Assembly: GCF_014196515.1 (NCBI RefSeq)
Contig: NZ_JACIDV010000013.1
Location: 1 to 64,000 of the forward strand
DNA from: Rhizobium skierniewicense
Lineage (GTDB): Bacteria > Pseudomonadota > Alphaproteobacteria > Rhizobiales > Rhizobiaceae
Length of the DNA: 64,000 nucleotides
Direction: 5' to 3'
A program made the position numbers and the translations under genes. Below are positions 25,601-33,347 of the stretch, piece by piece. Position 1 is the stretch's first letter; each line of letters opens with the position of its first letter. A model generated the notes under the pieces. It was given only the letters and a program-made list of their open reading frames with translations, ran no database searches and was not told the origin of the DNA.

Positions 25601-28600
25601 TGGTATCCGGTGTTGAAGAGCGTATTGCAGACACGCTCGATAGCAGAACTGCCGCTCTCAACAGCGTCGTCTCAGGCGTGGAAGAACGGATTGCCGACAC
25701 GCTGGACAGCCGCACCATGGCCATCGACATGGCATTCTCCGGTGCGGAAGAACGCCTCGCGGAAACTCTGGATAGCCGTACGGCCGCTCTCAACACAGTT
25801 GTTTCCGGTGTCGAAAATCGAATTGCAGACACGCTCGACAGCAGAACTGCTGCTCTCAACAGCGTCGTCTCAGGCGTGGAAGAACGGATTGCCGACACGC
25901 TGGACAGCCGCACCATGGCCATCGACATGGCATTCTCCGGTGCGGAAGAACGCATCGCGGAAACCCTTGATAGCCGCACGGCTGCTCTCAACACAGTTGT
26001 GTCCGGTGTCGAAAATCGAATTGCCGACACGCTCGACAGCAGAACTGCGGCTCTCAACAGCGTTGTCTCAGGCGTGGAAGAACGGATTGCAGACACGCTG
26101 GACAGCCGCACCATGGCCATCGACATGGCGTTTTCAGGCGCGCAGGAGCGCCTTGAAGAAGCACTCGATACCCGCACCAGCGCGCTCACAAATACTGTTT
26201 CCGGCGTTGAAGGTCGCATCTCGGATGCGCTCGACAGCCGCACGACAGCACTGGCGAACGTCGTCTCCGGTGTTGAAGATCGTATCACAGATGTCCTCGA
26301 CAGCCGCTCAATGGCGATCGACATGGCAATATCCGGCGCCGAAGAGCGCATCACGGAAACGCTCGACAACCGCACGGCGGCCCTGACGCAATCCGTGACC
26401 GGGGCCGAACAGCGCTTGTCTTCCACGGCCTCCACGATCGAGGAAGCACTCGCAGTCGGTCACCTTCGCCTCGACACCATGCTCGGCGTTCAAGCCGATG
26501 CGATCACGAGAACCGTGGAACGCAACGGCATCCTGATCGAGGAGACCGTCAACACGGCGGCGACCCGTATCGAAACGGCAGTCGAAGGCGGCCAGGGTCG
26601 CTTCTCGGAGACGATGGAGAGCGGCGTATCGCGTCTGGAAAACAATCTCCTGTCGTCACATGAACAGCTGCGCTCCACGCTTGATCAACAGCATTCGGCC
26701 TTCACTCAGACCCTCGGTTCGGCACAGGAACGCATGAGCGATCTTCTGTCGGAACAGGCGATGTCGCTCAGCACGACGATTGCGTCCAGCGCCAGCATGC
26801 TGGAAATGTCGCTGGAAAATCAGCAGGAAGCCTTGCAGCGGACCATCGACACAAGCGGTGCAACCCTTGAAGAGCGCCTGAGAAACAGCGCTGGCGCAGT
26901 CGCTGACAAGATCGGTGACGCCGCCCGCGAAATCGGTAGCGCTGCCGATGTTCTTTCATCGCGTGTCGAACAGTCCGTCAGCAACGTTTCGACGCGTCTT
27001 GATGAGACGGGCGCACGGTTGGAAACCAATATCGACAGCCTGCAAAATCGCATCCAGACCAATCTTGGTAACGTCAACGCATCCATCGAAGACGCAAGCC
27101 GCAAGATTTCCGATACGCTGGAAGGGAAAACCGCAGATTTTGTCCGCACCAGTGACGACGCCACACAGCGTATCGCGGGCGTTCTGGATACGGGGACAGC
27201 GCGGATCGACGAGCGCCTCGGCACCATGGATCGCGCCTTGAACATCGGTCTCGACAACGTCAATCGCACCATTGAAGGCAAGGCTTCCGGCCTCGCCGTC
27301 AGCCTTCGGGACGCCGTGGTCAATGCAACGCAGACCATGGACAGCGAAGCGCTGCGCTCCACCGAGCTTCTCGCAAAGACAGGTGCGGAATTCACCGAAC
27401 AGGTCAGAGCACGCAACGACGAATTCACCCGCGCCATCGAACAGCGTTCGGATGAGATCGTCGGTCGCATCTCGGATGCGCAGGGTCGCCTTTCCGGCCA
27501 GGCCGCAGCGGTCGCCCAGAGCTTTTCGGAAGCTGGAAACGCCATCGTCAACAAGGTCGCGGAAGCAGAAGCCGTGGTGCGCTCGCAGGTCGGCGCGATG
27601 TCCGAAACGCTATCCAATGCCGAGAGCGCGCTCGACGCGCGTGGCGAATCCATCCGCGCCACACTCGACACCCGGACGCGTGAGCTTAACTCCATGCTGG
27701 CCAGCCGTTCCGCCGAACTGTCTCGCCTCATCGAAGAAAAAGCCAAGCCCATCGTCAATGAATATGCAACGGTCGGCCAGAACGCCGCAGAAAAGATCGT
27801 CACAGCTGCCCAGCAAAGCGCAAGCCTTCTGGCCGAAAGCAACAGCGGCATGGCGCAATTGGTAGAGCAGGCAATCGAGGATTACGCCAAGGCCGGTAAC
27901 GACGCCGCCGAAAAGCTGGTTGCCGCCACGCGCAAGAGCACGACGATGCTGACGGAAACCCATTCCGGCATGTCGGATATCGTCACTGGTGCCGTCGATG
28001 ACCTCAACGTCGCTGTCGTTCGCGCATCGCAGGAACTGAAGGCTGCTGATCAGTCTCTCGCTACGGCGACGACAAGCTTCTCGGAATCGGCATCCCGCGC
28101 CTCCGACATGGTGTCCAGCTCCAGCCGTTTGCTGGAAGGCAAGATCGACCGTCTGGCCAACATCTCCGGCCAGACATTGTCGCAGGTCGCGGGCATCGTC
28201 GGTCGCTTCGAGGAGCACTCCAGCGTTCTGTCGCAGGCCTCGGAGTTGCTCAACGCCGCACAGACGAGCCTCGTGGGAACGTTGGAAGAGCGCCAGGAAG
28301 CTCTGCGTACGCTTTCGATGGGCCTCCTGACCCGCTCGGAAGAAATCGAATCCTCCATGCGGGGCGTGATGGGCATGGTTGAACAGACCTTTGCCGATGT
28401 CGAACAGCGCTCTGCCAATGTCGCAGGCAACCTTCGCAACAATCTGGGTTCCTCCTTCAGCGAGATCGGCCGCTCGCTCGACGAGACGGAAAAGCGTGCT
28501 GAAACCGCAGCGCAGAACATGCGTGGCGCCCTGCTTTCGGCGGGTGAAGATGCAAGCCGCTCCATCGAAGGCACCATGGCAGACGCGCAGAAATACTCCG

Positions 28601-29703
28601 ACGCGTTGGTCAATAGACTTCGCGGCGGCGTTGCCTCGTCGCTTGCGGATGTCGATAAGCTTCTCGGCAATGCGACCGACAAGTCCAACGCGGCAGCGTC
28701 TGTTCTGCGCGAAACCCTGCGTGAAGCAGTCGAAGAGGCCGTGACCCGCTTTGCCGGCGCAACGGATGAAATCCGCCGCTCCAGCGCTGATATTCGCAAG
28801 GAACTGGATTCGACCCGCGCCGAACTGAAGCGTGGTGCATTCGATCTTCCAGAGGAAGCCAAAGAAAGCGCGGCAGCGATGCGTCGCGCCGTTTCCGAGC
28901 AGATCAAGGCTTTGCAGGATATTTCCCAGCTCGTGGGCCGTTCAACGCAGCAGCTGGAAATCTCTGAACCGGCAGCCAGGGCCATCGCAGCAACGAAGGC
29001 TGCGCCAGCAGCAACACCTGCACCGGCACCCGTCCAGGCGCAGCAGCCACGTGTGGAATCCCGTGAGCAGCAACCTGCGGCCATCGTTCCTGCACCTGTC
29101 GCGCCGCGCCCCGTTCAACAGCAGCCAACGCAGTCGGCTCCCATCATCCGCAACGCACAACCGGCGGAAACCAGAACGGCTCCACCGCAGGCAGGTCTCA
29201 CGGCACCCGTACAGCGTCGCGAAGAAGGCGGCGGCTGGATCAGCGATCTCCTGCGTGGGGCTTCGCGTGACGGGCAGGAAGCCGCAGCACCCGCTGCCGC
29301 GGCCCCCCGCCAGCCGCAAGAGGCTCAGACCCGCGCCAGCGACACCCGCAACCCACGCCACGTCGTCGAATCTTTGAATTCGCTGTCCGTGGATATCGCC
29401 CGTGCCATCGATCACGACGCGTCAGTGGAACTGTGGGGCCGCTATCAGCGTGGTGAACGCGATGTCTTCACGCGTCGTCTCTACACGCTGAAGGGCCAGC
29501 AGACATTCGACGAGATCAAGCGCAAGTACGAGCGCGAAACGGAATTCCGCACCGCAGTGGATCGCTATATTTCCGACTTCGAAAAGCTTCTCGCAGACGT
29601 CGCCAGAACCGACCGGGACCGCACGGTCACGCAATCCTACCTGACGTCGGACACGGGCAAGGTCTACACCATGCTCGCTCACGCAGCGGGACGTTTCAGC
29701 TAG
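22684..29703 (+). CDS. gpr: Giant coiled-coil membrane protein, Growth Pole Ring (Gpr) type
   Basis: 2,339 residues from the ATG at 22684 (MANNKISDSIDETAFQALEDAL). Layout: a charged/Pro-rich N-terminus (1-100), two transmembrane helices (about 108-128 and 142-172), then about 1,900 residues of heptad-like helical sequence. This includes exactly 28 tandem 22-residue units (DNA 24580-26427), with consensus like LDSRTAALNSVVSGVEERIADT. A Pro/Ala/Gln linker (about 2095-2215) precedes a conserved helical C-terminus (about 110 aa). It matches the Agrobacterium Growth Pole Ring protein (about 2,100 aa), a polar ring needed for unipolar growth. Identity rests on architecture and my memory of that protein. 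It is often mis-annotated as kinesin- or apolipoprotein-like. A terminator follows at 29735. Confidence 0.87.
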   Translation: MANNKISDSIDETAFQALEDALQLGAYETQPEPRKRTTPKPAEARVSEKTRVPEKSKARPAEPQQQRPAPEQAPRSPSLEAANDGSKRSPAMILKSLDAGSITAALRNASIFSAFWAIAGVGLANVIYGDLIWNVSSLAQLFAIPGVMAIIIGIIVPITLFFAFAIMMARARDLRNAARSMAEVALRLAEPETVASDRIMSVGQAVRREVSAMNDGIERTIARATELETLVHSEVNALERSYADNELRVRSLVHELSAERDAIINHAERIRSSIIGAQDQIKEELSIVGEELSMRLATSGEAFASMIDTRSAALLEKSRVSTEAMGTLIAAKTDNLLQALNTSGATISNEFDLRLHDLSTTLDERGRLLLEQFATQASTVSSGTENLNKVLEDRTRLLNDILSKRTQEISQNIDRGQQVIGGSLDHVLDQLTTTLEEKGLSFRQNLQSSADDAIMDLDLRSGLFEEKLQTTVGLVNSAFDERVAEFTSAFDQRAGSLDSKLMESLARINETVSGGTDTIDGTLNSGIERLSATLTDQSLALATTLGAGQEMLESSLESHTRELSDAISTRTTDITKAFGATHDKIDAVLAERSTALISALSESQNRFDDALASRAEAITGSVSGTAQDLAALLDERAAAINNIVADVERRLAETLETRAAAITGAVSGVEDRLADTLDSRTAAIHNAVAGVEDRIANTLDSRTAALNSVVSGAEERIADALDSRTMALDMAFSTAEERLSDTLDSRTTALTSAVSSAEERMTDALDSRTMAIDMAFSGAEERIAETMDARTAALNTVVSGVESRISDTLLTGTAALAHSVAGVEDRIAETLDSRTAALNHVVSGVEERIADTLDSRTMAIDMAFSGAEERLAETLDNRTSALNSIVSGVEERIADTLDSRTMAIDMAFSGAEERIAETLDARTAALNTVVSGVESRISDTLVNGTASLTQAVSGVETRMAETLDSKTAALNSVVSGVEERIADTLDSRTAALNSVVSGVEERIADTLDSRTMAIDMAFSGAEERLAETLDSRTAALNTVVSGVENRIADTLDSRTAALNSVVSGVEERIADTLDSRTMAIDMAFSGAEERIAETLDSRTAALNTVVSGVENRIADTLDSRTAALNSVVSGVEERIADTLDSRTMAIDMAFSGAQERLEEALDTRTSALTNTVSGVEGRISDALDSRTTALANVVSGVEDRITDVLDSRSMAIDMAISGAEERITETLDNRTAALTQSVTGAEQRLSSTASTIEEALAVGHLRLDTMLGVQADAITRTVERNGILIEETVNTAATRIETAVEGGQGRFSETMESGVSRLENNLLSSHEQLRSTLDQQHSAFTQTLGSAQERMSDLLSEQAMSLSTTIASSASMLEMSLENQQEALQRTIDTSGATLEERLRNSAGAVADKIGDAAREIGSAADVLSSRVEQSVSNVSTRLDETGARLETNIDSLQNRIQTNLGNVNASIEDASRKISDTLEGKTADFVRTSDDATQRIAGVLDTGTARIDERLGTMDRALNIGLDNVNRTIEGKASGLAVSLRDAVVNATQTMDSEALRSTELLAKTGAEFTEQVRARNDEFTRAIEQRSDEIVGRISDAQGRLSGQAAAVAQSFSEAGNAIVNKVAEAEAVVRSQVGAMSETLSNAESALDARGESIRATLDTRTRELNSMLASRSAELSRLIEEKAKPIVNEYATVGQNAAEKIVTAAQQSASLLAESNSGMAQLVEQAIEDYAKAGNDAAEKLVAATRKSTTMLTETHSGMSDIVTGAVDDLNVAVVRASQELKAADQSLATATTSFSESASRASDMVSSSSRLLEGKIDRLANISGQTLSQVAGIVGRFEEHSSVLSQASELLNAAQTSLVGTLEERQEALRTLSMGLLTRSEEIESSMRGVMGMVEQTFADVEQRSANVAGNLRNNLGSSFSEIGRSLDETEKRAETAAQNMRGALLSAGEDASRSIEGTMADAQKYSDALVNRLRGGVASSLADVDKLLGNATDKSNAAASVLRETLREAVEEAVTRFAGATDEIRRSSADIRKELDSTRAELKRGAFDLPEEAKESAAAMRRAVSEQIKALQDISQLVGRSTQQLEISEPAARAIAATKAAPAATPAPAPVQAQQPRVESREQQPAAIVPAPVAPRPVQQQPTQSAPIIRNAQPAETRTAPPQAGLTAPVQRREEGGGWISDLLRGASRDGQEAAAPAAAAPRQPQEAQTRASDTRNPRHVVESLNSLSVDIARAIDHDASVELWGRYQRGERDVFTRRLYTLKGQQTFDEIKRKYERETEFRTAVDRYISDFEKLLADVARTDRDRTVTQSYLTSDTGKVYTMLAHAAGRFS
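24580..26427 (+). repeat. Array of 28 tandem 66-bp units inside gpr
   Basis: Each 66-bp unit encodes 22 residues. The array length is exactly 28 x 66. Units fall into three sub-types (TAALNxVVSGVExRIADT; TMAIDMAFSGAEERIAET; and outliers such as NGTASLTQAVSGVETRMAET). Within it a 198-bp triple-unit block is repeated nearly base for base (about 25768-25965 and 25966-26163), indicating recent duplication. Confidence 0.9.
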
Positions 29704-29734
29704 GCGAGTACACCTATAAACGCTGTCACAATCC

Positions 29735-29765
29735 AGCCCTTCCGGATCAACCGGGAGGGCTTTTT
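29735..29765 (+). terminator. gpr terminator
   Basis: AGCCCTTCCGG and CCGGGAGGGCT form a stem with one mismatch, a 5-nt loop and then five T, 32 nt after the gpr stop. Confidence 0.8.
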
Positions 29766-29768
29766 CTT

Positions 29769-29872
29769 AGAGCATGTCGCGTTTCATTGTCCTCAATGAA
29801 ACGATAACGTACATGCCACAAAAACAGAGCTAAAGCGTGTCGCAGTGAATCCTATTCACAGAGACACGCTTT
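29769..29872. repeat. Two related palindromic intergenic repeats
   Basis: Both elements begin AGAGC and carry TGTCGC. The first folds with CGTTTCATTG / CAATGAAACG (29780-29803) inside GCATGT / ACATGC. The second has AAAGCGTGTC / GACACGCTTT (29832-29841, 29863-29872) around GTGAAT / ATTCAC. They resemble the dispersed palindromic repeats found between rhizobial and Brucella genes. Confidence 0.75.
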
Positions 29873-29988
29873 TGGATACGGCTTCAAGGGTTGAAGAAAA
29901 TCAGCTGCCGTTTTATATCGAGGCGAGGACGACCTCGGCCATTGTGGCAACAGCACACGGGACGGCCCGGAAATTTCTGGAGTATCCC

Positions 29989-30426
29989 ATGCGCACGATC
30001 GCCGATCGTATTCGTCACGCCCTCAGCTTTGAAATCATCGGCCTCATCCTCATCATTCCCTTGGGCTCGATTGTGTTTGGCGTGCCGGCGGAGGACATCG
30101 GTATCGTCGGCGTCGTCAGTGCAACGATCGCCACCGCCTGGAACTATCTTTATAATCTCGGCTTCGACCACGCCATGCAGCGCTATAGAGGCACCACGCA
30201 GAAGACGGCGATGATACGCGTTGCGCATGCCGGTCTGTTCGAGCTTGGACTGCTGCTGGTCCTCATGCCCTTCATCGCGTGGTATCTCAACATCGGTATC
30301 CTGCATGCGTTGGTGATGGACGTGTCGTTCGCTCTGTTCTATGTGGGCTACGCCTTCATTTTCAACTGGTGCTACGACAGACTGTTTCCTCTGGCCGAGT
30401 GGGAAACAGAGAACGCAGTGAAATAA
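29989..30426 (+). CDS. PACE-family (BTP domain) efflux transporter
   Basis: 145 residues from an internal ATG (MRTIADRIRHALSFEIIGLIL) with GGAG upstream; the earlier start at 29845 is inside repeat DNA. Four transmembrane helices are arranged as two tandem BTP pairs: about 14-34, 40-60, 84-104 and 110-130. Conserved charged residues include RIRHALSFE at the start of helix 1 and the polar TIATAWNYLYNLGFDHAMQRYRG loop, typical of the chlorhexidine/biocide efflux family. Role: export of small cationic biocides or natural amines such as polyamines (family knowledge). It has its own terminator. Confidence 0.88.
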   Translation: MRTIADRIRHALSFEIIGLILIIPLGSIVFGVPAEDIGIVGVVSATIATAWNYLYNLGFDHAMQRYRGTTQKTAMIRVAHAGLFELGLLLVLMPFIAWYLNIGILHALVMDVSFALFYVGYAFIFNWCYDRLFPLAEWETENAVK

Positions 30427-30436
30427 TCCCGAACAC

Positions 30437-30477
30437 AAAAACGCCGCGCATCCCTTGGGATACACGGCGTTTTGTTT
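30437..30477. terminator. Bidirectional terminator between PACE and the Mla-like operon
   Basis: AAAACGCCG and CGGCGTTTT, with an inner TCCC/GGGA pair, separate convergent units. Confidence 0.75.
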
Positions 30478-30494
30478 TCAAATTGTCGGTTGCG

Positions 30495-31124
30495 TTAAAG
30501 CGAGCGCAATGTCCAGCTGACAATCTCACGGGATGACAAGGCAAATGCGTTGTCCAGTGCCTTCACAAGATTTGCATTGCCGGAGCCGCTGACGCGCGCA
30601 GTGGAGCGAAACACCTCTTGCGCTTTGACCGTACCGTTCTTGTCGTTCAGCAATTTTACAGAAATCTCGATCGTCGCGAGGTTCTTGGTCGTATCGACTT
30701 CAAAGGCGCGAATATCGGTCACGACCTGATAGTCGATAGCGAGACCCTGCCCTGGACGACCGACGCCGCCCAGCTTGCCTGTATCTTCGAACGCTTCCAC
30801 GAGCTTGGACTGCACCATACGCGGAAGGCGGTCGCTCCATTGGGAATTTGCCAGATACTGAACTTCAGAACCTGACAGACGGACCACGATGTTTTCGCTG
30901 TCAAGCGCCTTAAGCGCCGTTGGCTCTGCAATCAGCAACTGGCGGGAGCGCAACGATGCGCCCTGCGTCACAGGTGTGGAGGAGACCGATAGATCGAACG
31001 TGTCGTTCTTCGCGCTGCCGCCACAACCAGCCAGCAGCCCTGCAAGCAACGGCATCATCACGAGAACTTTGGTCCGGGCGGGGATATTACCCTGCCAATG
31101 CATCAACGACATTTTCAAATCCAT
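30495..31124 (-). CDS. ABC-transport auxiliary lipoprotein (PqiC/MlaD-associated)
   Basis: 209 residues from ATG 31124. The N-terminus (VLVMMPLLAGLLAGCGG) is a lipoprotein signal with lipobox LAGC. The mature part fits the ABC-type transport auxiliary lipoprotein family (DUF330-like), with QLLIAEPTALKALDSENIVVR and LPRMVQSKLVEAFEDTG. It probably sits on the inner face of the outer membrane or in the periplasm and receives lipids from the MCE protein. It is last gene of the four-gene operon, starting 7 nt after the mce stop. Confidence 0.85.
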   Translation of the reverse strand: MDLKMSLMHWQGNIPARTKVLVMMPLLAGLLAGCGGSAKNDTFDLSVSSTPVTQGASLRSRQLLIAEPTALKALDSENIVVRLSGSEVQYLANSQWSDRLPRMVQSKLVEAFEDTGKLGGVGRPGQGLAIDYQVVTDIRAFEVDTTKNLATIEISVKLLNDKNGTVKAQEVFRSTARVSGSGNANLVKALDNAFALSSREIVSWTLRSL

Positions 31125-31131
31125 ACCCCCG

Positions 31132-32502
31132 TCAACGCCGTGTTCGGCCATCATACTGTTTCACGTTCTCGCCGCCGAAGATCAGGCGCTGCGGATCGCG
31201 GTCGAAATTCGTGATCGTGTTGTTCAGATTATCCACTGTCTGGCGTGTACTGCCGATCAGCGCCTGGAAATCTTTCAAACCAGAACTCGAGAACCGTGCC
31301 AGATTGTCCGCGATAGGACCAACACGCATGTTGATGTTATCAGCAACCGCCTTGAACGAGGCCAGAGTCTCACGCGCCTTGGAGAAAAGCGAATTGGCGT
31401 CGTCGGTTCCCAGCAAGCCATCAACCTTTGCAAGGATGCCATCGACACGGCTGGACGCTGCGTTCAGCTTGCGGGACATATCGGTAAAGTCGGCGATCGC
31501 CTGATCGATATCGGGGCGACGCGTGCCCACGTCGTCAGCGATCTGACGGAAGGTGCCAATGGCCTGACGGACATCGGCAGTCGCCACGGCAACATCGTCC
31601 ACCGCGTTGCTGACCTTTGCCGGATCGACCGAAGCCAGCAGCGTGTCGGCGCGCTTCACGACGACCTGAACGTCTGAACTGGCCTGCTCGAAGTTGCGTG
31701 ACGTGCGCTGCACCGTTTCCATCACATCCTGAATACCACCGGAGGCAGACGCGACATCGGACGTCACCTTGTCGACGTTGGTCAGGATCGAATCGATCTT
31801 CTGCGAGTCCACGGATTTCACGAGGTCTTCGACGGCCGTCAGCGTACTGTCCAGACGCACGGACACAGACTGAACGGTGGTCGAAAGCGAACTCAGGCTT
31901 TCGAGGAAGTTTTCGATACCATCGGAGTTGGCAGCAAGAGCGTTGGAGAATTTCTCGGCATTGCGCACCGTCTGCGTCAAAGGTCCACGCGCATCCTGCA
32001 CGAAGCCCTGCAACTCGCCGATGGCACCATCCGCGCGTTTCAAGATCTTGTCGGCCGTTGCCAGAAGGTTGGTCACGCTGGAGAGGTCGGCCGTCAACTC
32101 CGCCGGCACGCCGGTATCGAAGGATTTCTGCAAAATCCGCTCTTCATTGTTACGGCCGCCGGAAAGCTCGATATAGGCGGCGCCCGTCAGGCCCTGAATT
32201 TCAAGAACGGCACGGGTGGATGGAAACACCGGAGCATCGGCCTGCACTTCCGTGAAGGCAATCGAATAAGCCGGATCGTCCCGGTCAATAGACAGGCCAC
32301 GCACGGTACCAACAGGAATGCCGTTGAACCGCACCGGCGAGCCGACGGACAGGCCGTTGGCCGAGCCCGGAATACGGATCGTCAACTGAGCGGTAGGTCC
32401 ACCGCGGCCGAATTCTGCCATCCAGTAAACGAAGCCGAATGCCGCCCCGATGACGATCAGGGTGAATATTCCGACGATGGTGTAATTTGCCTTTGTTTCC
32501 AT
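31132..32502 (-). CDS. MCE-domain lipid-transport protein (MlaD/PqiB-like)
   Basis: 456 residues with a single N-terminal transmembrane anchor (about 8-28, YTIVGIFTLIVIGAAFGFVYW). One MCE domain follows (about 35-115, with SVGSPVRFNGIPVGTVRGLSID). Then comes a long helical C-terminus (about 130-440) with coiled-coil heptads, so it is longer than E. coli MlaD. Such proteins form hexameric tunnels or rings that ferry phospholipids across the periplasm. It is coupled to the ATPase gene upstream (2-nt gap) and the lipoprotein gene downstream. Confidence 0.92.
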   Translation of the reverse strand: METKANYTIVGIFTLIVIGAAFGFVYWMAEFGRGGPTAQLTIRIPGSANGLSVGSPVRFNGIPVGTVRGLSIDRDDPAYSIAFTEVQADAPVFPSTRAVLEIQGLTGAAYIELSGGRNNEERILQKSFDTGVPAELTADLSSVTNLLATADKILKRADGAIGELQGFVQDARGPLTQTVRNAEKFSNALAANSDGIENFLESLSSLSTTVQSVSVRLDSTLTAVEDLVKSVDSQKIDSILTNVDKVTSDVASASGGIQDVMETVQRTSRNFEQASSDVQVVVKRADTLLASVDPAKVSNAVDDVAVATADVRQAIGTFRQIADDVGTRRPDIDQAIADFTDMSRKLNAASSRVDGILAKVDGLLGTDDANSLFSKARETLASFKAVADNINMRVGPIADNLARFSSSGLKDFQALIGSTRQTVDNLNNTITNFDRDPQRLIFGGENVKQYDGRTRR

Positions 32503-32504
32503 GG

Positions 32505-33338
32505 CTATCCGTCACTCCCCGGAATGTGTTGCGTGCCATCGGGAAGAACGACGGCACGTGCCCGCTTTCCGCGGAAATATGATTGAACCCAAGGATCGTC
32601 GCTCTCGAACATTTCCTCGAGTGTGCCTTCTACGGCAACTTTTTTATTGCCCAGAACGGCTATGCGGTCACAGACCGAAAACAGGCTGTCGAGATCGTGC
32701 GTCACCATGTAGACGGTCAATCCCAACGAATCACGCAGTCTCGCAATCAACATATCGAATTCAGCAGCGCCGATCGGGTCAAGCCCGGATGTCGGCTCGT
32801 CCAGAAAAACAAGATCGGGATCGAGCGACAATGCGCGCGCCAGCGCCGCGCGCTTGATCATGCCGCCTGACAGCTCGGACGGATATTTGTCTGCGGCATC
32901 AGCTGCCAGACCCACCATCTCGATTTTCAACGCGGCTAGCTCGTCCATCAGCGCCTGTGGCAAGTCCAGATATTCGCGCATTGGAAGCTGGATGTTCTCT
33001 TTGACAGTCAGGCCGGAAAACAATGCACCTTGCTGGAAAAGAACGCCAAGGCGCGTGTCCAGACCCATACGCTCGTCTTCCGTCGCCTTGTCGTAATCTG
33101 TTCCAAGAATTTTGATTGTACCGGCCTGGCGGGGAAGCAGGCGCAAAACCGCCCGCATCAAAACGGACTTACCGGCACCAGACGGACCGATAAAGCCGAG
33201 AATTTCGCCACGGTAGACGTCGAGATCAAGATTATCGAGAACGACCTTGTCGCCAAACGCAACGGTCACGCCTTCAACCGAGAGAATGACTTCCCGGTCT
33301 TTCTTGCTGTTGTCTGTCTTTACGGCCTGGTCCTGCAC
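32505..33338 (-). CDS. MlaF-like ABC transporter ATPase
   Basis: 277 residues of an ABC ATPase of the lipid-transport type. Walker A reads GPSGAGKSVLMR, the signature LSGGMIKRAALARAL (about residue 155), and Walker B LVFLDEPTSGLDP. MLKs such as GVTVAFGDKVVLDNLDLDVYRGE start the protein, as in MlaF. It drives the permease MlaE-like protein. C-terminal residues extend past the core. Third from the end in the Mla-like operon, it is 9 nt downstream of the permease stop. Confidence 0.93.
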   Translation of the reverse strand: MQDQAVKTDNSKKDREVILSVEGVTVAFGDKVVLDNLDLDVYRGEILGFIGPSGAGKSVLMRAVLRLLPRQAGTIKILGTDYDKATEDERMGLDTRLGVLFQQGALFSGLTVKENIQLPMREYLDLPQALMDELAALKIEMVGLAADAADKYPSELSGGMIKRAALARALSLDPDLVFLDEPTSGLDPIGAAEFDMLIARLRDSLGLTVYMVTHDLDSLFSVCDRIAVLGNKKVAVEGTLEEMFESDDPWVQSYFRGKRARAVVLPDGTQHIPGSDG

Positions 33339-33347
33339 ATCCTCTCC

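Noticed and set aside
22849-26435. Two long antisense ORFs (784 and 647 codons) opposite gpr
   Set aside because: They mirror the 66-bp repeats and the biased codons of the gene on the other strand; they have no RBS, no family match and repetitive sequence.
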